This document shows, piece by piece, positions 45,052 through 54,054 of a stretch of DNA of 64,000 bases. The translations under genes and the position numbers were made by a program. Under the pieces are notes generated by a model. The model did no database searches, was not told the DNA's origin, and was given only the letters and a program-made list of their open reading frames with translations. Every line of letters starts with the position of its first letter. Position 1 is the stretch's first letter. This stretch comes from Rhodomicrobium vannielii ATCC 17100 (lineage in GTDB: Bacteria > Pseudomonadota > Alphaproteobacteria > Rhizobiales > Rhodomicrobiaceae): NCBI RefSeq assembly GCF_000166055.1, contig NC_014664.1:1451927-1515926 (forward strand), read 5' to 3'.

Positions 45052-46932
45052 TTATTCGGCCGCGTATCGCCCCGGCTCGGCGATAGGCTCGGCGGACTCG
45101 CGCTCCTCCAGCAGGAAGCCGCCCGACTGCCGCGCCCACAGGCTCGCATAGAGCCCGCCGTCCCGGAGCAGCTCCTTGTGCGTGCCGTCCTCGACGATAT
45201 GGCCCTTGTCCATCACGATGAGCCGATCCATGGCCGAGATCGTCGACAGCCGGTGCGCGATGGCGATCACGGTCTTGCCTTCCATGAGATTGTACAGCTG
45301 ATCCTGAATCGCGGCTTCCACCTCCGAGTCGAGCGCCGCCGTTGCCTCGTCGAGGATCAGGATCGGCGCATCCTTCAACAGCACGCGCGCAATCGCGATG
45401 CGCTGGCGCTGGCCGCCCGACAGCTTGACGCCGCGCTCGCCCACCTCGGCCTCGTAGCCTTTGTTGCCGTGGGAATCCTGAAGATCGACAATGAAATCAT
45501 GCGCATGCGCCTTCTTCGCCGCCGCCACGATGTCGTCCATCGTTGCGTCAGGCCGCCCGTAACGGATGTTGTCGGCGACGGACCGATGCATAAGCGAGGT
45601 GTCCTGCGTCACGAGGCCGATCTTCGCGCGCAGCGAGTCCTGCGTGACCTTCGAGATGTCCTGCCCGTCGATCAGGATGCGGCCGGACTCGAGGTCGTGG
45701 AACCGCAGAAGGATATTGATGAGCGTGGACTTGCCCGCGCCCGAGCGACCGACAAGACCGACCTTCTCGCCCGGTTTGATGCGGAGCGAGAGGTCTTCGA
45801 TGAGGCCCTTGCCGCGCCCGTAGTGGAACTGAACGTGCTCATAGGAAATCGCGCCCTTGTCGACCGTGAGCGGCTTCGCATCCGGCGCGTCGACGACATT
45901 CCACGGCTTCGACAAGGCGCGCATGCCCTCTTCGACCGTGCCGACATTCTCGAAGATCGTCGTGATGACCCACATGATCCACGACGACATGTTGTTGATG
46001 CGGATGGCGAGGCCCGTCGTCACCGCGATTGCGCCGAGCGTCACCGCCCCCTCGCTCCATAGCCAGAGCGAAAGCCCGGTCGTGCCAGCGATGAGAAGGC
46101 CCGTCAGCACCCACTGGCACATCTCGAAGAGCGTGATGACGCGGAGCTGAGCTTGCAGCTTGTGCAGATGATCGGAGATCGCGTCCTTCGCGTAGGCTTC
46201 CTCGCTCGCCGTATGCGCGAAAAGCTTCACCGTCAGGATGTTCGCGTAGCTGTCCGTGACGCGGCCCATGAGCGTGGAACGCGCCTCCGAAACCGTCACC
46301 GCCATGCGGATGAGCCGCGGCACGAAATACCAGACCATGACGCCGAAGCCGACGAGCCAAAGCAGCAGCGGAATGACAAGTCGCGCGTCGAGATCGAAGA
46401 AGATGACGGCGGCCGAAAGCCAGTAGATCGCGACATACCAGAGCGCATCCACCAGATCGATGGCCGATTGGCGCAGCGATTGCCCCGTCTGCATGATGCG
46501 GTTGGCGATGCGGCCTGCGAAGTCGTTCTGGAAGAACGACAGGCTCTGGCGGAGCGTATAGCGGTGCTGCCGCCACCGCACGAGCGCCTGCGTGTTCGCG
46601 TTGATGCTCTGATTGATGAGCAGCGAATGGATCGTAAACGCAATCGGGCGGATGACGAGCGCCACGATCGCCATGAAGATCAGCGTTCTGCCGTGATCGT
46701 GGAAGAAGGCCGCCGGGTTCTCGGCCGCCTTGGCGAAATCGACGATCTGCCCGACAAAGGTGAACAGCGCAACCTCGATCAGCGCTGCGACTACGCCGGA
46801 GATGAGGACAAGGCCGAACACCCACCAAACGCCGCCGATGTAATGCCAATAGAATGCAAGAAGTTTCTGCGGCGGCCGCGTCAGCGGGACAGTCTTGAAA
46901 GGGTCAATAAGCTTTTCAAACCAGGAAAACAT
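45052..46932 (-). CDS. ABC-type exporter, fused membrane and ATPase domains
   Basis: A 626-residue half-transporter. The membrane domain (about residues 30-350, six helices) includes the ABC exporter pattern NANTQALVRWRQHRYTLRQSLSFFQNDFAGRIANRIMQTG. The ATPase has Walker A VGRSGAGKST, signature [17 protein letters not shown], Walker B ILILDEATAALD and the H-loop IAHRLSTI. It is of the ABCB type for multidrug or lipid export; substrate unknown. The start is set at the ATG at 46932 because the 64 in-frame codons upstream look non-coding. It is convergent with cysA. Confidence 0.92.
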   Translation of the reverse strand: MFSWFEKLIDPFKTVPLTRPPQKLLAFYWHYIGGVWWVFGLVLISGVVAALIEVALFTFVGQIVDFAKAAENPAAFFHDHGRTLIFMAIVALVIRPIAFTIHSLLINQSINANTQALVRWRQHRYTLRQSLSFFQNDFAGRIANRIMQTGQSLRQSAIDLVDALWYVAIYWLSAAVIFFDLDARLVIPLLLWLVGFGVMVWYFVPRLIRMAVTVSEARSTLMGRVTDSYANILTVKLFAHTASEEAYAKDAISDHLHKLQAQLRVITLFEMCQWVLTGLLIAGTTGLSLWLWSEGAVTLGAIAVTTGLAIRINNMSSWIMWVITTIFENVGTVEEGMRALSKPWNVVDAPDAKPLTVDKGAISYEHVQFHYGRGKGLIEDLSLRIKPGEKVGLVGRSGAGKSTLINILLRFHDLESGRILIDGQDISKVTQDSLRAKIGLVTQDTSLMHRSVADNIRYGRPDATMDDIVAAAKKAHAHDFIVDLQDSHGNKGYEAEVGERGVKLSGGQRQRIAIARVLLKDAPILILDEATAALDSEVEAAIQDQLYNLMEGKTVIAIAHRLSTISAMDRLIVMDKGHIVEDGTHKELLRDGGLYASLWARQSGGFLLEERESAEPIAEPGRYAAE

Positions 46933-47297
46933 GGCTTTGCTCGCGCTATGAGGTGAATTTTGCGCGGCAAGGCGAAGCTTAAGTGTTCGCGGAGGCTCGC
47001 GCCCGATCAGAAAATTTTTTCTGTCGCATTGTTTTGGAGATTTCTTTGCTCTCGCAGTGACAGCAGGAGCGCTGCTTCTACCACAGAACGATGCATTTGG
47101 GAAGCCGTCGGCAAAACCGCTCAACCTTCGCGATTACTGACGCATGCATTCACTTTATTGCCCGGCCGTTGTGAAATCCCACCATACCAACCCGTTTTGT
47201 TTTCGATAAAACAATAAATTAAGTTGTCATATAATTATCACATCAATATGATCGTATGCAAATATAGCGTAGTCGAGTTCAAGGTGGGACCGAACTC
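46933..47297. other. AT-rich divergent promoter region
   Basis: This 365-bp region between the ABC exporter gene and the 47298 operon is markedly AT-rich in its right half (about 47195-47275) compared with the surrounding sequence. It holds a perfect 7-bp inverted repeat, TTGTTTT CGAT AAAACAA, at 47197-47214. No gene is visible. Promoters for both flanking genes are expected. Confidence 0.45.
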
Positions 47298-48113
47298 ATG
47301 AATAGCCGCGCCTCCTGGTTCGCCGGCTCGTGTATGGTCGTGTGCCTGTTCGCCGCGTCTTCGCCTGCCCTTTGCGCTCCGGAATGCGGGCCGAGCGTCG
47401 GCGTCGAGCCCGTCAGCGCGGGCCTATCACGGATAAAAATCTCCGCCCCCTGCTTCCCGAGTGGGCGAATCGTTCTGCGCTACGACAGCCTTACGCTCGT
47501 TCGGGCGCTCGACGAAAACGGCGCGCTCACCCTGCTTTTCGACTGTTATCTCGGCGAAAAACCTCCCCTCAAACTGACCTTCCCCGATGGCGCGGAGGTT
47601 CAGGCCCAGCTCAGGACGATCGATCTCGAACGCGTGACGAAGGTGGCGCTGCTCTGGCGCGGCCGCGCGAACCTCGACCTCCACGCGTTGGAATACGCCG
47701 CAGATTTCAACGACGCCGGACATGTCTGGGCCGGCGCGCCTTCGAGCCGCTGGCAGGCGGAGGAGCGGCACCGGCGCGACAAGCGCGGTCACGGCTTCAT
47801 GACGACCGTCTCTGACGGCACGAGCGAAGGAGACCAACTCGAAGTCTACACCTTCATTCATGAAACGGGCCAGGCTTCCGGCGCCGTCACGCTCGCCCTC
47901 GACTACGAAAGCCGCGCCCGCACCCCACAGGAGCCCGACAGCTGCGGCACCGGGCTTTACGCCGATCTCGAATATCGCGTCTCCGTCTTGCGCCCGAGCG
48001 GAGGCATTTCGCGCACGCGCGGTTCCTTCGCGCCGCTCCCCTGCGGACAGCCGTCGGATCAGACCGCCCGCTACAGTTCCAAGGCGCTGCCGCAACTCAT
48101 TCTCACCCGCTGA
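47298..48113 (+). CDS. Secreted protein of unknown function, partner of a PstS-OmpA fusion
   Basis: A 271-residue protein with a signal peptide ending at ALCA (residue about 26). The mature protein has paired Cys (PECGP, APCFP, FDCYL, SCGTG, LPCGQ) and segments RIVLRYDSLTLVRALDENGALTLLFDCYLGEKP, NLDLHALEYAADFNDAGHVWAG and LEVYTFIHETGQASGAVTLALDYESR, likely beta-rich. The LDLHAxE plus HVWAG pattern recalls periplasmic beta-sandwich domains but I cannot name a family. It is 42 bp upstream of the PstS-OmpA gene on the same strand and is probably cotranscribed. Confidence 0.75.
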   Translation: MNSRASWFAGSCMVVCLFAASSPALCAPECGPSVGVEPVSAGLSRIKISAPCFPSGRIVLRYDSLTLVRALDENGALTLLFDCYLGEKPPLKLTFPDGAEVQAQLRTIDLERVTKVALLWRGRANLDLHALEYAADFNDAGHVWAGAPSSRWQAEERHRRDKRGHGFMTTVSDGTSEGDQLEVYTFIHETGQASGAVTLALDYESRARTPQEPDSCGTGLYADLEYRVSVLRPSGGISRTRGSFAPLPCGQPSDQTARYSSKALPQLILTR

Positions 48114-48155
48114 TTCCACCCGAAACGCCGACCGGCTCTCCTCCCGAGGTTTTCC

Positions 48156-49685
48156 ATGTCCATTCGAAACGCTTGTCGCGCCAGCGCATCGCTTCTGGCC
48201 CTCGCCGCCTCCTTCGCGCCCGTGAACGCGGAGGATGTCACGCTCACGCTTCGCGGCGGCGGACTGACCGTGATCGGCGAACTTGTCGCCGCTGACGCCG
48301 CCTCCTTCGTGATCCGCTCCGACAAATTCGGCATGATGGCGCTCGAAAGCGCGAAGTTCGAGTGCAACGGGCCGTCCTGCCCGAAGCCGCTGATCCCGTC
48401 GCTCGGCATCCACGGCTCGAACACCATCGGCGCTCAGCTCATGCCGAACACCGTGGAGCGCTTTGCCGAGGAAGAGGGCTTCGTTGCGGAAAAGGTCGTC
48501 GGCGCGGACCCCGAGGAAGTGGTGTTCAAGTTCTCCGACGCCAGCGGAAAGGACGTCGCTTCCATCGACATCAAGTCGCACGGATCGGGCACCGCGCCGA
48601 AAAGCCTGATCGAAGGCAAGGCACAGATCGGCGCCATGTCGCGACCAATCAAGGAGGATGAGGCCAAAGCCGTCGCCGATGCGGGCGTCCCGCTCAAGAC
48701 GCATGTCTTCGCGCTCGACGGCATCGTGGTGTTTGTCTCGCCGAAGAACCCGGTCAAGACGCTAAGCCTCGAACAGATCGCGAAGATCTTTTCGGGCGAC
48801 ATCAAGGACTGGAAAGACGTCGGCGGCAATCCTGGCCCGATCCACATCTACGCACGCGACGCGAAATCCGGCACCTTCGACACCTTCAACACGCTCGTGC
48901 TTTCGCCGCTCAAGCTGAAGCTGTCGCCCGGAGCCAAGCGCTTCGAGTCAAACCACGATCTTTCCGACGAGACGGCACGCGATCCGAACGGGATCGGCTT
49001 TTCGGGCTTCGCCTATATCCGCAATGCGAAGCCGCTTTCCGTCGCTTCTAATTGCGGGATCGTCTCCACGCCGGACGTCTTTTCGGTGAAGACCGAAGAA
49101 TATCCTCTCTCGCGGCGTCTCTACCTCTACAGCGGCAAGGCCGGGCCGCTCGGCGACAAGCTTATCGCCTACGCGCTGTCCGACAAGGCGCAGGACATTA
49201 TCTCCGAAGCCGGGTTCATCAACCAGCACATCGACCTTCAGACCTTCGACCAGCAGGCTGGACGCGTGTGGCCCGCCTTTCTGGTCGCGGAAAAGGACTT
49301 CAGTTTCGCCCTCATGCGTGACCTGACGGCCGACGTGAAGTCCGGCAAACGCCTTTCGGTGAACTTTCGCTTTCACCGCAACTCCGCCGTTCTCGACGAC
49401 AAAGCCATGCAGGACGTCCCCCGGCTCGCGCGCTTCCTGAAAAGCGATGCGAACGGCAAGGACTTGCTTCTCCTCGGTTTCACGGACGGAACCGGCGCTT
49501 TCGAGACGAACAAGGCGCTGTCGCTCAACCGCGCGACGAGCTTCAAGAACGCGCTTGTCGCGGAAGGCGTGCCCGCCAACAAGATCACCGTGAAGGGATA
49601 CGGAAGTCTTCTGCCGGTGGGCTGCAATACCTCGGACGCGGGCCAGAGCGCGAACCGCCGCGTCGAGGTCTGGATGAAGGACTAA
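48156..49685 (+). CDS. PstS-like substrate-binding domain fused to an OmpA peptidoglycan-binding domain
   Basis: A 509-residue periplasmic protein. After a signal peptide (1-25) comes a short beta module (about 26-75, LTLRGGGLTVIGELVAADAASFVI), then a PstS-type phosphate-binding domain (about 88-390) with GIHGSNTIG, AQIGAMSRPIKEDEAKA, IVVFVSPKNPVKTLSLEQIAKIFSGDIKDWKDVGG and GIGFSGFAYI. The C-terminal 115 residues form an OmpA-like domain: VNFRFHRNSAVLDDKA, LLGFTDGTG, NKALSLNRA and ANRRVEVWMKD. The fusion suggests a ligand-binding protein held to the cell wall. No transporter genes adjoin it. Confidence 0.85.
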   Translation: MSIRNACRASASLLALAASFAPVNAEDVTLTLRGGGLTVIGELVAADAASFVIRSDKFGMMALESAKFECNGPSCPKPLIPSLGIHGSNTIGAQLMPNTVERFAEEEGFVAEKVVGADPEEVVFKFSDASGKDVASIDIKSHGSGTAPKSLIEGKAQIGAMSRPIKEDEAKAVADAGVPLKTHVFALDGIVVFVSPKNPVKTLSLEQIAKIFSGDIKDWKDVGGNPGPIHIYARDAKSGTFDTFNTLVLSPLKLKLSPGAKRFESNHDLSDETARDPNGIGFSGFAYIRNAKPLSVASNCGIVSTPDVFSVKTEEYPLSRRLYLYSGKAGPLGDKLIAYALSDKAQDIISEAGFINQHIDLQTFDQQAGRVWPAFLVAEKDFSFALMRDLTADVKSGKRLSVNFRFHRNSAVLDDKAMQDVPRLARFLKSDANGKDLLLLGFTDGTGAFETNKALSLNRATSFKNALVAEGVPANKITVKGYGSLLPVGCNTSDAGQSANRRVEVWMKD

Positions 49686-49975
49686 TCCACCGCAGGTTGT
49701 GGATATGGTTAACTTACCGCTGAAAATTATTGGAAAATTGTCGCTTTATTGAGCCTGTTGCAAAAAAGCGCAACCGGGGCTAGGAGAAAGGTGGTAATTT
49801 GCATGAGTGCGACAGGGGGAAGATTGCATATGGCCTTTGCCATCCGTTTTCGATAAGGTGGCGGTAATTATACAATCTGTGTCCAAAAAAGCGCAGATTG
49901 TTCACAGGGCCCATGCTATCGTTTCTGACGAGTCGCTGAGAATTGAAACCGCGTTGAAGCATTGACGAAAGTCTC

Positions 49976-50797
49976 ATGCTAACAGCATCGATTATTACTC
50001 TTGAGCAAACTCCCGTTCTACGCGTCCCCGATGTCGGGTGCACCGTGGAACTCAGACGCTCGCCACGCGCCAAGCGATTTTCTCTCAAAGTCAGCCATAC
50101 CGAGCGCGCCGCGATCTTGACGCTTCCCAGTCGGGGCCGCGTCGAAGATGCCAGCGCATTCCTCGCCCGCCATGCGGACTGGCTGAAAAGGCAACTCGAA
50201 CGCCTGCCGGAGCCTGTCCCCTTCGCGGAAGGCTCGCTCATTCCATTGCGCGGCCAAATGCATCGTGTCCGCTTCGCCGGGCCGAAGCGCCATACGCAAG
50301 TCGTGTGGACCGAAACGCCCGAATACGCGCAGTCCCTTCCCTGTTCCATCATCCGCCCCGACATGGCGCGCGACCTTTCCTGTTTCCGCGTCGATCCACG
50401 AATGCCGGGGCTTTTCGTAAGCGGCGATTTTGAGCATGCGCCGCGGCGCCTTCATGACTGGCTCCGTGCCGAAGTACGCAAAGACCTCGCAGCATGCGTG
50501 GAAAAACACGCGCAAGTCCTCACCTGTTGCCCCAAACGCCTTGCGATCCGCGATCAGGCAACGCGTTGGGGCTCCTGCTCCACCAGCGGCACACTCTCTT
50601 TTTCATGGCGGCTCATCTTTGCGCCGCCATTTGTTTTGGACTACGTCGCCGCCCATGAGGTCGCCCATCTGAGGGAAATGAACCACGGCCCAAGCTTCTG
50701 GCGTCTCGTCCGCGACACTGTTCCCAATTATAATCGCGCCAAAAATTGGCTCAAAACAAACGGTGCGGAGCTCCATCGGTTCGGTAGCGAAATTTAA
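49976..50797 (+). CDS. YgjP-like metallopeptidase (DUF45 family)
   Basis: A 273-residue soluble protein with the YgjP/DUF45 zinc protease signature: TCCPKRLAIRDQATRWGSCSTSGTLSFSWRLIFAPPFVLDYVAAHEVAHLREMNHGPSFWRLV, where HEVAH plus the later His are the metal ligands. The N-terminal half (VELRRSPRAKRFSLKVSHTERAAILTLPSRG) is also typical. Its natural substrate is unknown. The 290-bp region before it is AT-rich with no gene seen. Confidence 0.88.
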   Translation: MLTASIITLEQTPVLRVPDVGCTVELRRSPRAKRFSLKVSHTERAAILTLPSRGRVEDASAFLARHADWLKRQLERLPEPVPFAEGSLIPLRGQMHRVRFAGPKRHTQVVWTETPEYAQSLPCSIIRPDMARDLSCFRVDPRMPGLFVSGDFEHAPRRLHDWLRAEVRKDLAACVEKHAQVLTCCPKRLAIRDQATRWGSCSTSGTLSFSWRLIFAPPFVLDYVAAHEVAHLREMNHGPSFWRLVRDTVPNYNRAKNWLKTNGAELHRFGSEI

Positions 50798-50883
50798 TTT
50801 CCCGTTTATTCCCTTTTGCTTCTGGCTTAACGTCTTTTTTTTAGGCACTATGGTCCGGCTTCCACGCTAGCCACCAGAATCCC

Positions 50884-51618
50884 TTGGACCAGAAACGACG
50901 ATTTCCCGAGTTTTATGTGACTGCGCCACAGCCTTGCCCCTACTTGCCCGGGCGAATGGAGCGCAAGATCTTCACCCATTTGTCTGCGGATCGTCCCCTC
51001 GCCCTCGTCGATAATCTGCTCAAGGGTGGCTTTCGCCGCAGCCAGAACATCGCCTACATGCCCTATTGCGACCACTGCGCGGCCTGCGTGCCCGTGCGCA
51101 TCGTGGTCAACGAGTTCAAGCCGCACCGCACCCTCGCGAAGATCGGGCGCGCGAACGAGGATCTTTGCGCCCGCCGCGTGTCAGGCCGCGCCACGCTCGA
51201 ACAATTCTCCCTTTTCCGCGCATATATCGAAGCCCGCCACGCCAATGGCGGCATGGCCGACATGACGCTGCTCGACTATTCGATGATGATCCAGGATAGC
51301 GCGGTCGAAACCTATCTTACGGAATACCGCCTCAGGCCGCGCGATGGCGAGAGCAAAGGCCCGCTTGTCGCGGCCGTGCTTTGCGACCGGCTCAGCGACG
51401 GCATCTCGCTCGTCTATTCATTTTACGATCCCGACATGGTGAAGCGCGGTCTCGGCAACTTCATCATCCTCGAACAGGTCGAATTTGCCCGGGCGCGGGG
51501 TCTGCCATATGTTTATCTCGGCTATTGGATCGCGGGCTCACGCAAGATGGCCTACAAGACCCGCTTTACCCCACAGGAGCATCTGACGCCGCTTGGATGG
51601 GTCCGTCGCGAAACTTAG
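50884..51618 (+). CDS. bpt: Aspartate/glutamate leucyltransferase (Bpt)
   Basis: A 244-residue N-end-rule enzyme that adds Leu from leucyl-tRNA to proteins beginning with Asp or Glu, marking them for ClpAPS. EFYVTAPQPCPYLPGRMERKIFTHL is the N-terminal block, YCDHCAACVPVRIVV carries the conserved Cys cluster, and YDPDMVKRGLGNFIILEQVEFARARGLPYVYLGYWIAGSRKMAYK is the acyltransferase core. The start is a TTG at 50884, chosen because it sits right before the family's first conserved block. Confidence 0.92.
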   Translation: MDQKRRFPEFYVTAPQPCPYLPGRMERKIFTHLSADRPLALVDNLLKGGFRRSQNIAYMPYCDHCAACVPVRIVVNEFKPHRTLAKIGRANEDLCARRVSGRATLEQFSLFRAYIEARHANGGMADMTLLDYSMMIQDSAVETYLTEYRLRPRDGESKGPLVAAVLCDRLSDGISLVYSFYDPDMVKRGLGNFIILEQVEFARARGLPYVYLGYWIAGSRKMAYKTRFTPQEHLTPLGWVRRET

Positions 51619-51841
51619 GCGCAGTTGCACAAGCGCTGGAGGCCGCGCGCTTCAGAAGAAGGCGTGGCAGTCCGCCGCCGAACGTCGATCCTGACATCGA
51701 GTCGACAAGAAGACTGCTGCGGGCCGCAACATCACTCCACCGCGCCCGCTGCAACGCGATGCAAATCGCCCGCCAGATTCAAGCGCATGGATCGGCCTGC
51801 GCCCGCGTGGCGCTTTTACGGCACTTGCGGCGAAACTTCGC

Positions 51842-52306
51842 CTACTCGCCCATGCCCGCCTGCATCACCGTCGACATCGCCGCGTCGAGCTTGGCCACCA
51901 TGTGACGCCACTTCGCCGCCGTATTCTTCACGACCTCGTCCATCGCCAGCCGGAATTCGCGGAGCATCGAACAACGCCCATCCTCCGAAGCCGCGTTACT
52001 TGCGTCAAAAGACTGCACCTTGACGAGCAGGGCACGGTTCGCGGCGTCCAACGCCGTCGTCGTGTCGTCCTTTACGAAGGGCGTCGCGTGAACCGGATAG
52101 GCCTCATCGGACCAGTTGTGAAACGCGCGCAGCGCCTGAAGCTTCGCCTGCACCGCCTTCGCATTGGCCTCCTGCAAGCCGGAGATTGCCGCACCGGTCT
52201 CCGCCATCACAGCCTTGAAAGCTCCCGCGCCGCATACCGTCGCTTGCGCGAAAGCAGGCGCGCTTGCGCCAACGAAAAGGACGATGAAAAGCCCTCTGAC
52301 CTGCAT
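51842..52306 (-). CDS. Small periplasmic protein, unknown function
   Basis: A 154-residue protein with a signal peptide (VRGLFIVLFVGASAPAFAQA, residues 3-22). The mature part is mostly alpha-helical by residue pattern (FKAVMAETGAAISGLQEANAKAVQAKLQALRAF, LDAANRALLVKVQSF and MDEVVKNTAAKWRHMVAKLDAAMSTV). Two Cys could pair. No family recognised. The ATG at 52306 starts the signal; the open frame extends upstream. Confidence 0.7.
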   Translation of the reverse strand: MQVRGLFIVLFVGASAPAFAQATVCGAGAFKAVMAETGAAISGLQEANAKAVQAKLQALRAFHNWSDEAYPVHATPFVKDDTTTALDAANRALLVKVQSFDASNAASEDGRCSMLREFRLAMDEVVKNTAAKWRHMVAKLDAAMSTVMQAGMGE

Positions 52307-52914
52307 GCCGATTTCGCTTGCCCCAAGCCTATTTGCGCATTCGCTCGGCCGGAACGCCCAACGCCCCGCCGAACCGGAAGCCTTCTTTGCATGTTCGACA
52401 CGCGCAAAGGCTCGACCCATTTGTTTCTGCGCCTCTTTCAGCGAACCGGTAACCGCTCCGCTCGAAAGCGCTCAAAACGTGGACGCCACGCGTCACGCCT
52501 TGTTAACAAACGTTAATAGACAGTTCACGGTGCAAAATTGTGGCGGAGGCGCGCCCGAACCCGACAAAACGTCATCTTTCATCGGGAGATGTCATCGTCT
52601 TCTCAGCCGAGCGAACGCGGCGGCGTCGGAAGATCGTCGCGGCTACACGCTCGCGGGACTGACGACCACTGGCGCCATTCCAACGCCTGAACTTAAAAAG
52701 CCAGCGCTCGGGAAGCGCTGGCTTTTAGACTTACGGGTCGATCAGTTGTCCCGTGGTTCATAGCACCTGGACAGGGCAATCAGCGATGGAACTGCGCCTG
52801 GTTAGCTTGCGCATCCTTCAAAGCGTCGTGCAGCAAATTCGATGCGGCAGGACGCTGTAGTTCCGCGTGGCCAAATCTCCTCGTCAAATCGAGACCGATT
52901 TAACGCCGACTGCT
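52307..52914. other. Long intergenic region with a hairpin terminator
   Basis: About 600 bp between two minus-strand genes. No convincing gene is present on either strand, although weak open frames cross it. It contains the strong hairpin at 52695-52726. The part from about 52500 to 52695 is GC-rich with no clear promoter; a small RNA ending at the hairpin cannot be excluded. Confidence 0.4.
52695..52726 (-). terminator. Strong rho-independent terminator (possibly bidirectional)
   Basis: AAAGCCAGCGCT and AGCGCTGGCTTT form a perfect 12-bp stem with a 5-nt loop. Read on the minus strand the stem is followed by TTTTTAAG, a good U-tract, so it would stop transcription coming from the MipA gene, whose stop lies about 190 bp away. 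On the plus strand a shorter T-run follows, so it could work both ways. Confidence 0.75.
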
Positions 52915-53742
52915 TTAATACGCGAAGTTGAACTTGTAAGCAGCGCCGATGCCGGCCTGCCACTGGTTCTCGTCGCCGCGAAGCTTGACGAGTGGGCTGT
53001 CGGCCGCGTCGCCTTCGAGGCGGTTCCACTCCGCGAAGCCGCGAATAGACCAGCGCTCGTTGACGTCATATCGCGCGCTGCTGGAGACGCCCCAAGAGTT
53101 CAAGCCGCCATCAGCATTGTAAGCTCGCCCCAAATTCAGATATGACGCCGGCGTCGAGAAGAACTCGGAGTTATACTGGCCATCGACAAACTTGAGGCGC
53201 GGACCAACCGTGAACTGCCATTGCGCAGCCGGGCGATAGATGAAGTCCGCGATGAGGTTGGCTTCGAAGCCTTCCGCGCCGGTGATGCCCTGCAGCACTT
53301 CGATGCGGGTGCGGATGAACGGCACCGGATAGTATTCGGCGAAGCCGCCGAGCTGGATCGTGTAGTCGATGTCCTGGAGGCCCTGGAGGGCGCGGCGGTC
53401 GTCGCTAACATTGCGGTCGTCGATGTAGTTGCCCGCAACGCCGAATCGGAAATTACTCGTCTGATAGAGCGTGAAGCCGAACGAGTCGTTCGGAAGGCTC
53501 AGCCATTCGCTTTCGCCAGCGCGATAAAAATCGAAGATCGGGCGGAACGTGAAGTCCGTCTCCTTGGAGCCCGGGAAAGACGGCTCGACAGCGGCGTAGC
53601 CGCCAACGGTGACGACCCAGTAAGGTGCCGCCGCGCCATCCTTATATCCGCCATCCGCACTGAACAGGTCCGACGCCTGAGCGCCGCTCGCTGCGAGGCC
53701 CAGAAACGCAACACAAGCCGCAGCTTGTTTCAATCCCACCAT
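52915..53742 (-). CDS. MipA/OmpV family outer-membrane protein
   Basis: A 275-residue outer-membrane beta-barrel. The signal peptide (residues 6-23) is followed by WVVTVGGYAAVEPSFPGSKETDFTFRPIFDFYRAG, VPFIRTRIEVLQGITGAEGFEANLIADFIYRP, the alternating strands and a C-terminal strand ending in aromatic Tyr (AAYKFNFAY), a barrel insertion signal. MipA binds MltA and PBP1B in E. coli; OmpV-type members are salt- or stress-linked porin-like proteins. Start ATG at 53742. Confidence 0.9.
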   Translation of the reverse strand: MVGLKQAAACVAFLGLAASGAQASDLFSADGGYKDGAAAPYWVVTVGGYAAVEPSFPGSKETDFTFRPIFDFYRAGESEWLSLPNDSFGFTLYQTSNFRFGVAGNYIDDRNVSDDRRALQGLQDIDYTIQLGGFAEYYPVPFIRTRIEVLQGITGAEGFEANLIADFIYRPAAQWQFTVGPRLKFVDGQYNSEFFSTPASYLNLGRAYNADGGLNSWGVSSSARYDVNERWSIRGFAEWNRLEGDAADSPLVKLRGDENQWQAGIGAAYKFNFAY

Positions 53743-54054
53743 AGCCCACGCCCTTGCCGTTTGACGTTTGAATCTGTGCGTAAGATGGCTGAGTCAGGCC
53801 CCGATGGCTTGTGTTTTTTGAAAGTGTACGGATCGAAGATCGATGCAAGTTGTATTTTTACATCGAATTTGAGAGCGCATTCTGAATACTTCGTACCAGC
53901 GCGGGAATGCTTCACCGATCAACCGTGAATTATAGTTGCCGCCGATGCTTACGATAATACGATCTCTCATCTGCGGAATTGACACGCGGACTTTTCCCCT
54001 CTGATGTGGCCGAGGAAAACGCTGAACGTGCTGGCCAGTTCGCCGAGTTCGGCC
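53743..54054. other. Promoter region of the MipA/OmpV gene
   Basis: A 312-bp region between two minus-strand genes. It is AT-rich near 53825-53960 and should hold the promoter of the outer-membrane protein gene. No gene or strong repeat is seen. Confidence 0.4.

Noticed and set aside
52164-52763. Open frame of 199 codons on the + strand across the 52.3-52.9 kb spacer
   Set aside because: Half of it is antisense to the signal-peptide-bearing minus-strand gene, and it reads through a strong terminator hairpin.
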